Source of the DNA: Pseudomonadota bacterium | GTDB lineage: Bacteria > Pseudomonadota > Alphaproteobacteria > Rhizobiales > Hyphomicrobiaceae | DNA: 17,655 nucleotides | Assembly: GCA_023387235.1 (NCBI GenBank) | Contig: JAEWIJ010000178.1 | Span: 1 to 17,655, forward strand | Reading direction: 5' to 3' | Part shown: positions 1 to 6,230 of the stretch, piece by piece | Position numbering within the stretch: the stretch's first letter is position 1 | How the letters are laid out: each line of letters opens with the position of its first letter | Notes under the pieces: generated by a model | What the model saw: the letters and a program-made list of their open reading frames with translations, nothing else | What the model was told of the DNA's origin: nothing | Database searches by the model: none | Position numbers and translations under genes: made by a program

Positions 1-2
1 GC

Positions 3-203
3 GAGGGCCGCGCCGACCTCGTCGCCCTGGCGCGTGAGCTCATGTACAATCCCAACTGGGCCATGGATGCCGCGCAGAAGCTCGGCGCCGATCCGGATTT
101 CCTGCTCGTGCCGCCGCCCATGCGCTACTGGCTTGCGAAGCGCGCCAAGTCGGCCTTCGAGGGCACGCCGTCCACGTGGTCGAAGGGTGCCGGTGATCGC
201 TAG
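3..203 (+). CDS. NADH:flavin oxidoreductase (Old Yellow Enzyme family), C-terminal fragment
   Basis: The reading frame is open from the window edge and ends in TAG at 201-203, leaving 66 C-terminal residues. The visible part reads RADLVALARELMYNPNW and then MDAAQKLGAD and PPPMRYW. This is the typical end of the FMN-binding TIM barrel in OYE-family NADH:flavin oxidoreductases of the YqjM/NemA type, where the ADLVALAR.L..NP.W stretch follows the last phosphate-binding loop. Members reduce activated C=C bonds or nitro compounds using NAD(P)H. The substrate cannot be deduced. The catalytic residues lie outside the window. The gene converges on the peptidase gene, with only 9 bases between the two stop codons, and I see no hairpin terminator in that gap. 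Confidence 0.8.
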   Translation, partial: EGRADLVALARELMYNPNWAMDAAQKLGADPDFLLVPPPMRYWLAKRAKSAFEGTPSTWSKGAGDR

Positions 204-212
204 ACATCAACG

Positions 213-1853
213 CTACTGCCGCGCGCCGACAGCCTTCGCCTGACCGAGAAGGGCGTCGAGGGCGGCGCGCGCATGGACGCGCCCGGCGCCGAACTCATCG
301 TCAGGTCCGTTCATGCCGAGATCCTCGGCCGTCTCGGCGAGTGGACGCAGCACGTCCTCCGGCCGCAGATGCGGCGCCTTCTCGAGCAGCAGAGCCATGA
401 TGCCGGACACGTAGGCCGCCGCCATGGAAGTTCCGGACATGAACATGTGGCCGTTCTTCAAGCCCGGCACGAGGATGTCGACGCCCGGCGCGGCAAAGGA
501 AATGTACGAGCCGTGATTGGCGTACGCATAGAGCCGTTGATTGCTATCGAGCGCCGTCACGGCGATGACGTCCGGATAGGCAGCAGGATAGGCCGGCGCA
601 GCGCCCGGACCACCATTGCCGGCCGCAGCAACGAGGAGGACATTGCGGCGAGCGACCGCCGCGACCGCGCGCTCGATGACCGGATCGCGTCCGCCGCTAA
701 AGCTCAGGTTGACGATCTGCGCGCCCCGCTGCACCGACCAGTCGAGCGCGCGCAGCACGATGAAGCTCGTCGATTCCGGAAGATCGCGCTTCGGCACCGC
801 GAAGAAGGCACGCACGGCAAGCAATTTCGCATCGGGCGCAATGCCGGTCACGAGCCCGCGCGCGCGGATGATGCCCGCAATGGCCGTGCCGTGCACATCG
901 GGCGCAGTATCCTTTCTGCCCGTCGCATCGAAACTCTCGCTGACCGCGCCCTCTAAATCGCGATGTCCATGATCGACGCCTGAATCGATCACAGCAATCT
1001 TTACGCCGCGTCCCGTCGCCAGCTCGTGCGCGCGCTCGGCGCCGATCATATCGAGCGCGTACTGGGCCGCGCGCGCGGCACTGCCGGCACCGCTCTGGCG
1101 CTGATAGACCATATTGGGCTGAACCAGCATCACGCGCGGGTCCGACGTCAGTGCGGCGATCACCGTCTGCACCGGACGCTGGTCATTGATCCGATAGACC
1201 TGCGCACGCGCTTCGAGCAGCGGCACCTCGGCGCTGCTCACTGGACTGAGGCGATGCGTCTGCGCGATCTGGCCTTCCGTCGCACCGGGCTGGCTAGCGG
1301 CGACCAGCACGAGCACCTGACGCGCCACCGTCCTATCGGCAGCCCCGGCCTGCACCGGCGGCGCGCGCTCCTCGCGCGTGCCGTAAGCGCGCGGCGGCGG
1401 TCCGCTATTCCCACCGCCGGGAGTCGGCAGGAGAATGATCGGCGGAATGCGCCCGCCACCACCGACTGTCTTTCCAGGGCACGCCGGACGGCCGCGCACG
1501 CCGCACGTCGGCTTCTTGTCGTCCGCCGTCCTGTCGGGGCAGGCGGGGCGCCCGCGCACGCCGCAGCGCGGCTTGGGCTTATCGTCGCTCAGCTTCCCAG
1601 GACGCGGACGGCGACGCTTGCGTGCCTCCTCTTCCTGCTGCGCGGCCATGATGCCGATGACGCCCTGGATGATGAGGCCTGTTCCGACGGAGGAACCGCC
1701 ACCCCCGCCGCCGCGCCCTCTGAAAGACCCGCCGCCTTCACCGCGCTGGCGTCCTTGTGCCTCCGCATCGGAGTATGCGGCTAACGCGAACAGCACCATG
1801 AAGGCGCTGAGGACGATCGTGCGAATGTGCGAGATCGAGGTCATGGCACTCAT
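213..1853 (-). CDS. Exported S8 (subtilisin-like) serine peptidase, third gene of the sigma/anti-sigma unit
   Basis: The protein has 546 aa. Residues 1-33 form a Sec-type signal peptide with an AEA-Q cleavage site. A Gly/Arg-rich stretch follows (34-56), then a hydrophobic glycine-rich segment (57-71). Two copies of CGVRGRPACP lie at 97-106 and 117-126, followed by a Pro-rich linker. Residues about 178-251 look like an S8 prodomain. The catalytic domain has Asp290 (VIDSGVD), His321 (VHGTAIAG), oxyanion Asn413 (AAGNGG) and Ser476 (GTSMAA), so the triad is complete. It should be a secreted or periplasmic endopeptidase. It lies 34 bp (1859-1892 counted from the anti-sigma stop to the ribosome-site region) downstream of the anti-sigma gene on the same strand. 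ATG at 1853 is used here; ATG at 1844 (three residues shorter) is equally possible. A role in controlling or being controlled by the sigma factor is inferred from position only. Confidence 0.88.
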   Translation of the reverse strand: MSAMTSISHIRTIVLSAFMVLFALAAYSDAEAQGRQRGEGGGSFRGRGGGGGGSSVGTGLIIQGVIGIMAAQQEEEARKRRRPRPGKLSDDKPKPRCGVRGRPACPDRTADDKKPTCGVRGRPACPGKTVGGGGRIPPIILLPTPGGGNSGPPPRAYGTREERAPPVQAGAADRTVARQVLVLVAASQPGATEGQIAQTHRLSPVSSAEVPLLEARAQVYRINDQRPVQTVIAALTSDPRVMLVQPNMVYQRQSGAGSAARAAQYALDMIGAERAHELATGRGVKIAVIDSGVDHGHRDLEGAVSESFDATGRKDTAPDVHGTAIAGIIRARGLVTGIAPDAKLLAVRAFFAVPKRDLPESTSFIVLRALDWSVQRGAQIVNLSFSGGRDPVIERAVAAVARRNVLLVAAAGNGGPGAAPAYPAAYPDVIAVTALDSNQRLYAYANHGSYISFAAPGVDILVPGLKNGHMFMSGTSMAAAYVSGIMALLLEKAPHLRPEDVLRPLAETAEDLGMNGPDDEFGAGRVHARAALDALLGQAKAVGARQ

Positions 1854-1892
1854 CCACTCTACTGCACTACGGGCCCGGGTCGCGTGCGCACC

Positions 1893-2558
1893 TCAGTGCC
1901 CCGTCATCACGGCCCTGATGAGATCCTTGCGGGCGAGGATCGCATCAATGCGCTTCTTCTGTTCGTCGCCCGTCGCATTGTCCTCGAAGCGGACGCTGAA
2001 GAAACCGCCCGGCAGCGGCCCGTCGACGATCCGGAGGCGGTTCTCCGCCAGCACCCGCCCGATATCGGCGATCGAGGCCCGATCCGTGAAGGCGATCAGC
2101 GCGACGGGCGCGTGCTCGCCCTCGATGCCCGGCCGCGAGGCCGTGTGATAGCCCGTGTCCTGCGTCAGCAGTGTGCCGAGGGCTGCCGCCTGCAGGCAGA
2201 TGATAACCGCCGCCGCGGCCGCTGCCCAGCGCACGGCGCCCGGTGTCGGCGCTTGAAAAAGGCCCCTCACGCTCTCCACGACGCCATCGAGCCAGGCGCG
2301 CATGGCGCTGCCGGGTGCCTGCGTCCGCGCGACGATCGCGCCGGCAGAGGTGAGGCGCGGCCGGATAGCCTCGTTGTCCTCGACGGTCACCGTCTGCTCC
2401 TCGGCGATGATCGCGAGCTGCTGCAGCATGTCCGGATGCTGCGCGAGATAGGCCTCGACGCGGGCCGTGTCAGCGGCATCGAGCCTGCCTGTCACGTACC
2501 ACGGGAGGAGCATCTCGATCTCCTCGCGCTCCGTCAGATGTTCGTCGATCCCGCTCAT
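1893..2558 (-). CDS. Membrane-anchored anti-sigma factor
   Basis: The protein has 221 aa from the ATG at 2558. That ATG overlaps the stop codon of the upstream sigma gene (ATGA), and a GAGGG lies just before it. An in-frame GTG at 2564 is a weaker alternative. Residues 11-45 (EEIEMLLPWYVTGRLDAAD, then an amphipathic helix ending in HPD) match the cytoplasmic anti-sigma domain of this class. The zinc-binding HxxxCxxC motif is absent. One transmembrane helix lies at about 110-132. Residues 148-221 form a periplasmic domain with a strand-helix-strand-helix pattern that resembles the prodomain of the neighbouring S8 peptidase. Expected role: bind the ECF sigma factor at the inner membrane and release it on an envelope signal. 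The assignment rests on topology, context and the N-terminal motif; the signal is unknown. Confidence 0.8.
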   Translation of the reverse strand: MSGIDEHLTEREEIEMLLPWYVTGRLDAADTARVEAYLAQHPDMLQQLAIIAEEQTVTVEDNEAIRPRLTSAGAIVARTQAPGSAMRAWLDGVVESVRGLFQAPTPGAVRWAAAAAAVIICLQAAALGTLLTQDTGYHTASRPGIEGEHAPVALIAFTDRASIADIGRVLAENRLRIVDGPLPGGFFSVRFEDNATGDEQKKRIDAILARKDLIRAVMTGH

Positions 2559-3118
2559 GGCCACCCTCTGTCTATTCCAGCCGCCGCCAGCAGCTCCGAG
2601 AGTTTCTTTCGTGCATAGAACATCCGCGTCTTCACCGTGTTGAGCGGGATGCTCAGGATTTCACTCACCTCGTTGATCGACTTCTCGTGGTAGTAGACCA
2701 GATCGATGATCGTGCGGTGCTCGGCCGAGAGCGCCAAGATGCATCGGCGCATCTGCGCGGCCTTGTCGAGCTTCTGCGCCGCCACCTCCGGATCGTCGCC
2801 GTCGTCAGCGATGGTGCCGGCCGTCTCGTCGTCGATGGCCTCCTCACGGCGACGGCGCATGGCGCTGACGGCGCGGTTGTGGGCGATCGAGAGCAGCCAT
2901 GTGCCGACCGCCGACCGTGCCTCGTAGCTGCCGACACTGCGCCATGCCTCGAGAAAAACCTCATTTGTCACCTCCTCGGCGACGGCTTCCCGGCGAACGA
3001 TACGCAGCACGAACCGGTAGACGCGCAGTTGATGGCGTCCGAGCAGCGCCCGCAGTGCCGCCTGGTCCTGACCCGCGATCCGAGTGATCAGCGTCCGGTC
3101 GTCCGTCTGGTCCTGCAT
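2555..3118 (-). CDS. ECF-type RNA polymerase sigma factor
   Basis: The protein has 187 aa, the normal ECF length. Region 2 spans about 22-90, with the core-binding helix around RVYRFVLRIV and a DNA-melting segment AEEVTNEVFLEAWR...TWLLSIAHNRAV. An acidic linker (95-115) follows. Region 4 spans about 124-178, with ALSAEHRTIIDLVYYHEKS and the helix-turn-helix INEVSEILSIPLNTVKTRMFYARKKL. It directs RNA polymerase to a small regulon that often includes its own operon. The gene overlaps the anti-sigma start by 4 bases, implying translational coupling. It is not the general-stress factor EcfG: that gene is normally accompanied by nepR and phyR, which are not seen here. The regulon cannot be read from this window apart from a possible autoregulatory promoter. 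Confidence 0.9.
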   Translation of the reverse strand: MQDQTDDRTLITRIAGQDQAALRALLGRHQLRVYRFVLRIVRREAVAEEVTNEVFLEAWRSVGSYEARSAVGTWLLSIAHNRAVSAMRRRREEAIDDETAGTIADDGDDPEVAAQKLDKAAQMRRCILALSAEHRTIIDLVYYHEKSINEVSEILSIPLNTVKTRMFYARKKLSELLAAAGIDRGWP

Positions 3119-3346
3119 TGCGCAACCTGGATCTATCTGCTCTGTCGCGGCGACATGAAAATTGGTTCATTCAGTCCGGCGAAAAATTCTCGGGGCCGGT
3201 CTCGAGCGTTCTCGCCCGCCTCATGCGGGCTTGCCCCATCCTATGGCATGTTTTCGGCGCGATGCAGTTAATGCTCAAGGCATACGGTGGCGGTCCGCCC
3301 GACTTTGTCGGACGGGGGCCTCAAAAGGTTCAGAACGAGCAAAATT
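3119..3346. other. Non-coding stretch between the sigma factor gene and the palindromic repeat
   Basis: No convincing gene is present; the short open frames have no recognisable family and no ribosome site. Besides the possible ECF promoter, there is an imperfect stem-loop at 3295-3315 (CCGCCCGAC, loop TTT, GTCGGACGG, with one mismatch). It has no T-tract on either strand, so it is not a clear intrinsic terminator. Confidence 0.5.
3143..3169 (-). promoter_or_regulatory. Possible autoregulated ECF promoter of the sigma/anti-sigma/peptidase unit
   Basis: Read on the minus strand, TGAACC (3169-3164) is followed after 16 bases by CGACA (3147-3143). An AAC-containing -35 and a CG-containing -10 at this spacing are typical of ECF promoters. 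The inferred transcription start would leave a leader of about 20 bases before the sigma ATG at 3118. The exact consensus of this sigma factor is unknown, so this is a tentative reading. Confidence 0.3.
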
Positions 3347-3476
3347 CCTAGAGCCCGATTGGTCGAGATGGAAGCGCTGGCGCTTCCATCGAGAGCGTGA
3401 AGCAGTCTCTCAAACAATAAACTAGAGCACGCTGGACGATGGCCGGTGATTCCATCCAACGCTGACGTGCTCTAGG
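3347..3476. repeat. 130-bp palindromic intergenic repeat (REP/MITE-like)
   Basis: The element is bounded by 8-bp inverted ends, CCTAGAGC at 3347-3354 and GCTCTAGG at 3469-3476. Inside are two palindromes. The first is a perfect 11-bp stem with a two-base loop at 3367-3390 (GATGGAAGCGC-TG-GCGCTTCCATC). The second has 10-bp arms CTAGAGCACG (3422-3431) and CGTGCTCTAG (3466-3475) enclosing a GATTCCATC core. The CTAGAGCA...TGCTCTAG ends and the preceding CAAACAATAAA resemble abundant intergenic repeats that I recall from Rhizobiales genomes; this is memory, not a search. No coding capacity and no obvious target-site duplication are seen. The right end overlaps the 3' end of the gdx gene and supplies its stop codon. 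Confidence 0.65.
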
Positions 3477-3792
3477 CCGGATCCACGAGCTTGAGCCCGA
3501 TGACTCCGGCGACGATCAGGCCGACGCAGAAGACCCGCGCGAGAGAGCGCGGCTCGCCGAGGAGCACCATGCCGAGCACCATCGCGCCGGCAGCGCCGAT
3601 CCCGACCCAGACGGCGTAGGCCGTGCCGATCGGCAGCGTCCTTGCCGCGAGCGCCAGCAGGTATATGCTGATGATCATGGCCGCGATCGTCCAGACAGAC
3701 GGCCAGAGCCGCGTAAAGCCATCCGCATACTTGAGGCCGATGGCCCAGCCGATTTCGAGGATGCCGGCAATAACGAGCAATGTCCACGCCAT
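3472..3792 (-). CDS. gdx: Small multidrug resistance family guanidinium exporter (Gdx/SugE)
   Basis: The protein has 106 aa with four predicted transmembrane helices (about 3-20, 30-48, 58-78, 85-103), the standard SMR architecture. The first helix carries the essential glutamate Glu13 in GILEIGWAIGLKY, and the third reads PIGTAYAVWVGIGAAGA. Both patterns are characteristic of the SugE/Gdx branch rather than the EmrE branch. Gdx proteins act as dual-topology dimers in the inner membrane and export guanidinium in exchange for protons. The guanidine-II riboswitch directly upstream independently supports this substrate. The SD is GGAG at 3805-3802, 9 bases before the ATG. The TAG stop (3474-3472) lies inside the inverted end of the palindromic repeat, so the C-terminus may have been set by that element; length is still normal for the family. 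Confidence 0.93.
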   Translation of the reverse strand: MAWTLLVIAGILEIGWAIGLKYADGFTRLWPSVWTIAAMIISIYLLALAARTLPIGTAYAVWVGIGAAGAMVLGMVLLGEPRSLARVFCVGLIVAGVIGLKLVDPA

Positions 3793-3811
3793 GGTGACGA
3801 TCTCCGTTGAG

Positions 3812-3860
3812 CGGGGTCGTCCCCGATGTGAGGCAGGCAGATGCCGGGGTCGTCCCCGGC
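3812..3860 (-). promoter_or_regulatory. Guanidine-II (mini-ykkC) riboswitch
   Basis: On the minus-strand transcript there are two hairpins with identical ACGA loops. P1 is GCCGGGG-ACGA-CCCCGGC (3860-3843, 7 bp) and P2 is CGGGG-ACGA-CCCCG (3825-3812, 5 bp), separated by a 17-base linker. Two short GC stems capped by ACGR loops are the defining signature of the guanidine-II class. In that class guanidinium binds in the loops, which kiss and expose the ribosome site. The SD (GGAG, 3805-3802) follows P2 by 6 bases. The linker contains ATCTGCC (3842-3836), which can pair with GGAGAT (3805-3800) with one bulge, a plausible anti-SD helix enclosing P2. The target gene is the expected one, gdx. Confidence 0.92.
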
Positions 3861-3866
3861 TCGCGG

Positions 3867-3894
3867 ATTATGAGGTTCTGTCAGGCCAAGTCCA
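3867..3894 (-). promoter_or_regulatory. Candidate sigma-70 promoter of gdx
   Basis: Minus strand: TGGACT (3894-3889) and CATAAT (3872-3867) with a 16-base spacer. The -10 matches five of six consensus positions. A start about 7 bases downstream would fall at the first base of riboswitch hairpin P1, which is what a compact guanidine-II leader needs. The promoter sits in the 40 bases after the glucokinase stop codon, so gdx can be transcribed separately from the trehalose operon. Confidence 0.5.
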
Positions 3895-3900
3895 GTGCGC

Positions 3901-4845
3901 TCAGCCCGCGGCAGCCTCGGCGTGCGTCAGCCCCATGAGTGCCGGCTCGGACTGGCTGATCAGGAATGTCGGCACACGGGCCATGCGCTCGCGCATCGGG
4001 CCCTTGCTCTCGAAGGCCGAACGGAAGGCAGCGACATCAGCGACAGCAAGCCACGCGCGGGCCACGCTGCCGCAGAGAAACGCACCGTCCCACGCTGCCG
4101 TCGCCAGCACGAGATCGCCGGTGATGCGCCCGAGCAGTCGCGAGAGCATTGCGACCGTCCGCGCCGCTGCCTGATCGCTGCCGACCGCCGCGAAGACCGC
4201 GTCAGCGGAATGAGCGGTCGCGCCCTTCCCTTCCTGCATATGCGCCGCGTGGAGACGTCCAACGCCCGCGCCCGATATGAAATCCTCGATGGTCGCGCCT
4301 GCACCGAGCATGGCGGCCTCCTCGGCCGATGCGAGCGCGAGCGACATGTGCCCGGCTTCGCCGGCAGCGATCGCCCATCGTCCACTCCCGGAGCGGACCG
4401 CCGTTGCCGCGCCGAAACCCGTGCCGACGTTCACCGCAATGCGGTTGCCTGTGAGAGCTGCACGATCGAGACCGCCGATCGGCGCGACGTCCGCCGGCTG
4501 GAGGTGCGGCAAAAGAAGACCGACGGCCTCCAAATCATTCACGAGCGCGACCGGCACGCCGCCGAGAAACTGCGACACCTCCCGCGCCGAGATGGACCAT
4601 GCAGCGTTCGTGAGCCGCACCACGCCGCCATCGACGGGGCCCGCGGCGGCAATGCACATGCTCTCGCAACAGCCGGATGCCGCACGACCGCCGATGTCGC
4701 CGACATAGGTCGCGAGCGCGTCCGTGAACGAGGCGCCACCCGACGTCGGATAAATGCGGACCTCGCCGAGATCGCCCGGACCGGCGCTGATGCCGAAGCG
4801 GCTGTTCGTGCCGCCCACATCCGCGACAATCCGGCGGGCCTTCAT
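3901..4845 (-). CDS. glk: Glucokinase (Glk family, non-ROK)
   Basis: The protein has 314 aa starting at MKARRIVADVGGTNSRFG. It phosphorylates glucose with ATP to glucose-6-phosphate in the cytoplasm. Visible motifs are the N-terminal phosphate loop DVGGTNSRFG (9-18), the catalytic aspartate Asp104 in LVNDLEAVG, the nucleotide-binding VNVGTGFGAA (139-147), and GEAGHMSLA (162-170), matching the sugar-binding EGGH region of the Glk family. A much longer upstream extension of the same frame runs through otsA in another frame and is not coding. This start is chosen because its ATG overlaps the otsA stop (ATGA, 4845-4842) and begins directly at the conserved Rossmann-like strand. It is the last gene of the trehalose operon, where it would capture glucose released by the GH15 enzyme. 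Confidence 0.9.
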   Translation of the reverse strand: MKARRIVADVGGTNSRFGISAGPGDLGEVRIYPTSGGASFTDALATYVGDIGGRAASGCCESMCIAAAGPVDGGVVRLTNAAWSISAREVSQFLGGVPVALVNDLEAVGLLLPHLQPADVAPIGGLDRAALTGNRIAVNVGTGFGAATAVRSGSGRWAIAAGEAGHMSLALASAEEAAMLGAGATIEDFISGAGVGRLHAAHMQEGKGATAHSADAVFAAVGSDQAAARTVAMLSRLLGRITGDLVLATAAWDGAFLCGSVARAWLAVADVAAFRSAFESKGPMRERMARVPTFLISQSEPALMGLTHAEAAAG

Positions 4846-6230
4846 GATGCAGCCTCCGGCGAGGCCGCTTTGAGCGTGTCGAGGAAAGCCTCGCGCCAGC
4901 GCTCCACGTTGTTCGTTCTCACGCGCACGATGAGGCTCTCGTAGCGTTCGCGGCGCTCCGCGGCCGGCATCGTGAGCGCGGTATGAAGCGCTTCCGCCAC
5001 CTCGTCCGTATCGTAGGGATTGACGGCGATGGCCTCCACCAGATCCTCGGCGGCGCCCGCAAACTTGGAGAGGATCAGGACGCCCGGATCCTCGGGGTCC
5101 TGGGAGGCGACGTACTCCTTGGCGACGAGGTTCATGCCGTCGCGGAGCGGTGTCACGAGACCGACCTGGCTCGCGCGAAAGAGCGCCGCGAGCGTCGCGC
5201 GCGGAATGGCACGATGGATGTAACGCACGGGCGTCCAGTCGAAATCTCCAAACTCGCCGTTGATCGAGCCCGAGAGACCTTCGAGCTCCTGGCGGATGTC
5301 CGTGTAGGCCTCGACCTCCTCGCGCGTCGGCGGCGCGATCTGCATCATGGTCACGCGTTTGCGCAGGTCGGGATAGAGTTCGAGCAGGCGCCTGAAGGCG
5401 CGCATGCGTCCCGGCAGGCCCTTCGTGTAGTCGAGCCGGTCGACGCCGAGCACGAACATGTTCGCCATGCTGCGGCGCTGAAGGCGCGCCATGTGCGCGT
5501 CGGCTTCCGGCGTATGCGCCATCTCGAAGACGGTATCGGGATCGATTCCGATCGGGAAGGCGCGCGCGGTGATGGTCCGGCCGAACGCCCGCACGCGGTC
5601 GTTGCCGACAACTTCGGCATCGAGGTTCTCCACGACGTAGCGAATGAAGTTCGCCGCGTCGCTCGACGTCTGGAAGCCGACGACGTCGTAGGCGAACATG
5701 ACCTTCGCAAGCCACCCGTGCTCGGGGATGGCGGAGAAGAAATCGGGCGAGGGAAATGGAATGTGCAGGAAGAAGCCGATCTTGTCCTTCACACCCTGCT
5801 GGCGCAGCTCCTCGGCGAGCGGCATGAGGTGATAGTCGTGCACCCAGATCAGGTCATTCGGCTCGATGAGCGCGGCAAGAGACTGCGCGAGCCTCTGGTT
5901 CACCCGACGATAGCCGTCGACGAAGGCGTGCTCGAAGTGCGCGAGATCGAGGCGGTAGTGGAAGGTCGGCCACAAGGCGCGGTTGGAGAAGCCGAGATAG
6001 TACTCCTCGTAGTCGCGCCGCGTGAGCGGAATGGTCGCCGTGCGAATGCCGTTGTGCTGCTGCAGCTTGATTCCGAACGAAGCGTCCTCGTCGACGGTCG
6101 TGCCGTCCCATCCGAACCAGAGCCCGCGCCCGCGCTGGAGCGCGTCTTCGAGCGCAACCGCAAGGCCGCCCGACTGCACGGCCTTGTCGATATCCGCAAC
6201 GCGGTTGGAGGCGACGATAAGCCGGCTCAT
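4842..6230 (-). CDS. otsA: Trehalose-6-phosphate synthase (GT20)
   Basis: The protein has 462 aa, normal for bacterial OtsA. It transfers glucose from UDP- or other NDP-glucose to glucose-6-phosphate, giving trehalose-6-phosphate. Motifs in order: ASNRV (7-11), SGGLAVAL (20-27) for donor phosphate, LWPTFHYR (86-93), WVHDYHL (129-135), HIPFPSP (156-162), VDRLDYTKGL (263-272, with the Arg265/Lys270 pair that contacts the donor phosphates), and LRDGMNLVAKEY (362-373, with Asp364 and Glu372). The start ATG at 6230 overlaps the stop of the GH15 gene by 4 bases (ATGA) and places the conserved SRLIVASNRV at the N-terminus. The in-frame extension to 6452 overlaps the GH15 gene and is rejected. The stop overlaps the glk start. 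Confidence 0.96.
   Translation of the reverse strand: MSRLIVASNRVADIDKAVQSGGLAVALEDALQRGRGLWFGWDGTTVDEDASFGIKLQQHNGIRTATIPLTRRDYEEYYLGFSNRALWPTFHYRLDLAHFEHAFVDGYRRVNQRLAQSLAALIEPNDLIWVHDYHLMPLAEELRQQGVKDKIGFFLHIPFPSPDFFSAIPEHGWLAKVMFAYDVVGFQTSSDAANFIRYVVENLDAEVVGNDRVRAFGRTITARAFPIGIDPDTVFEMAHTPEADAHMARLQRRSMANMFVLGVDRLDYTKGLPGRMRAFRRLLELYPDLRKRVTMMQIAPPTREEVEAYTDIRQELEGLSGSINGEFGDFDWTPVRYIHRAIPRATLAALFRASQVGLVTPLRDGMNLVAKEYVASQDPEDPGVLILSKFAGAAEDLVEAIAVNPYDTDEVAEALHTALTMPAAERRERYESLIVRVRTNNVERWREAFLDTLKAASPEAAS

Noticed and set aside
204..212. Bidirectional terminator between the convergent oxidoreductase and peptidase genes
   Set aside because: The gap is only 9 bases and no stem-loop with a T-tract is visible in or next to it.
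3367..3390. Perfect hairpin considered as an intrinsic terminator of gdx
   Set aside because: There is no T-tract on either side; it is better explained as part of the palindromic repeat.
3268..3459. 63-codon frame in the intergenic region (minus strand)
   Set aside because: It crosses the palindromic repeat, lacks an SD and shows no domain.
4846..5715. N-terminal extension of the glucokinase frame (290 residues)
   Set aside because: It runs through otsA in a different frame; the conserved glucokinase fold begins at 4845, where the ATG overlaps the otsA stop.
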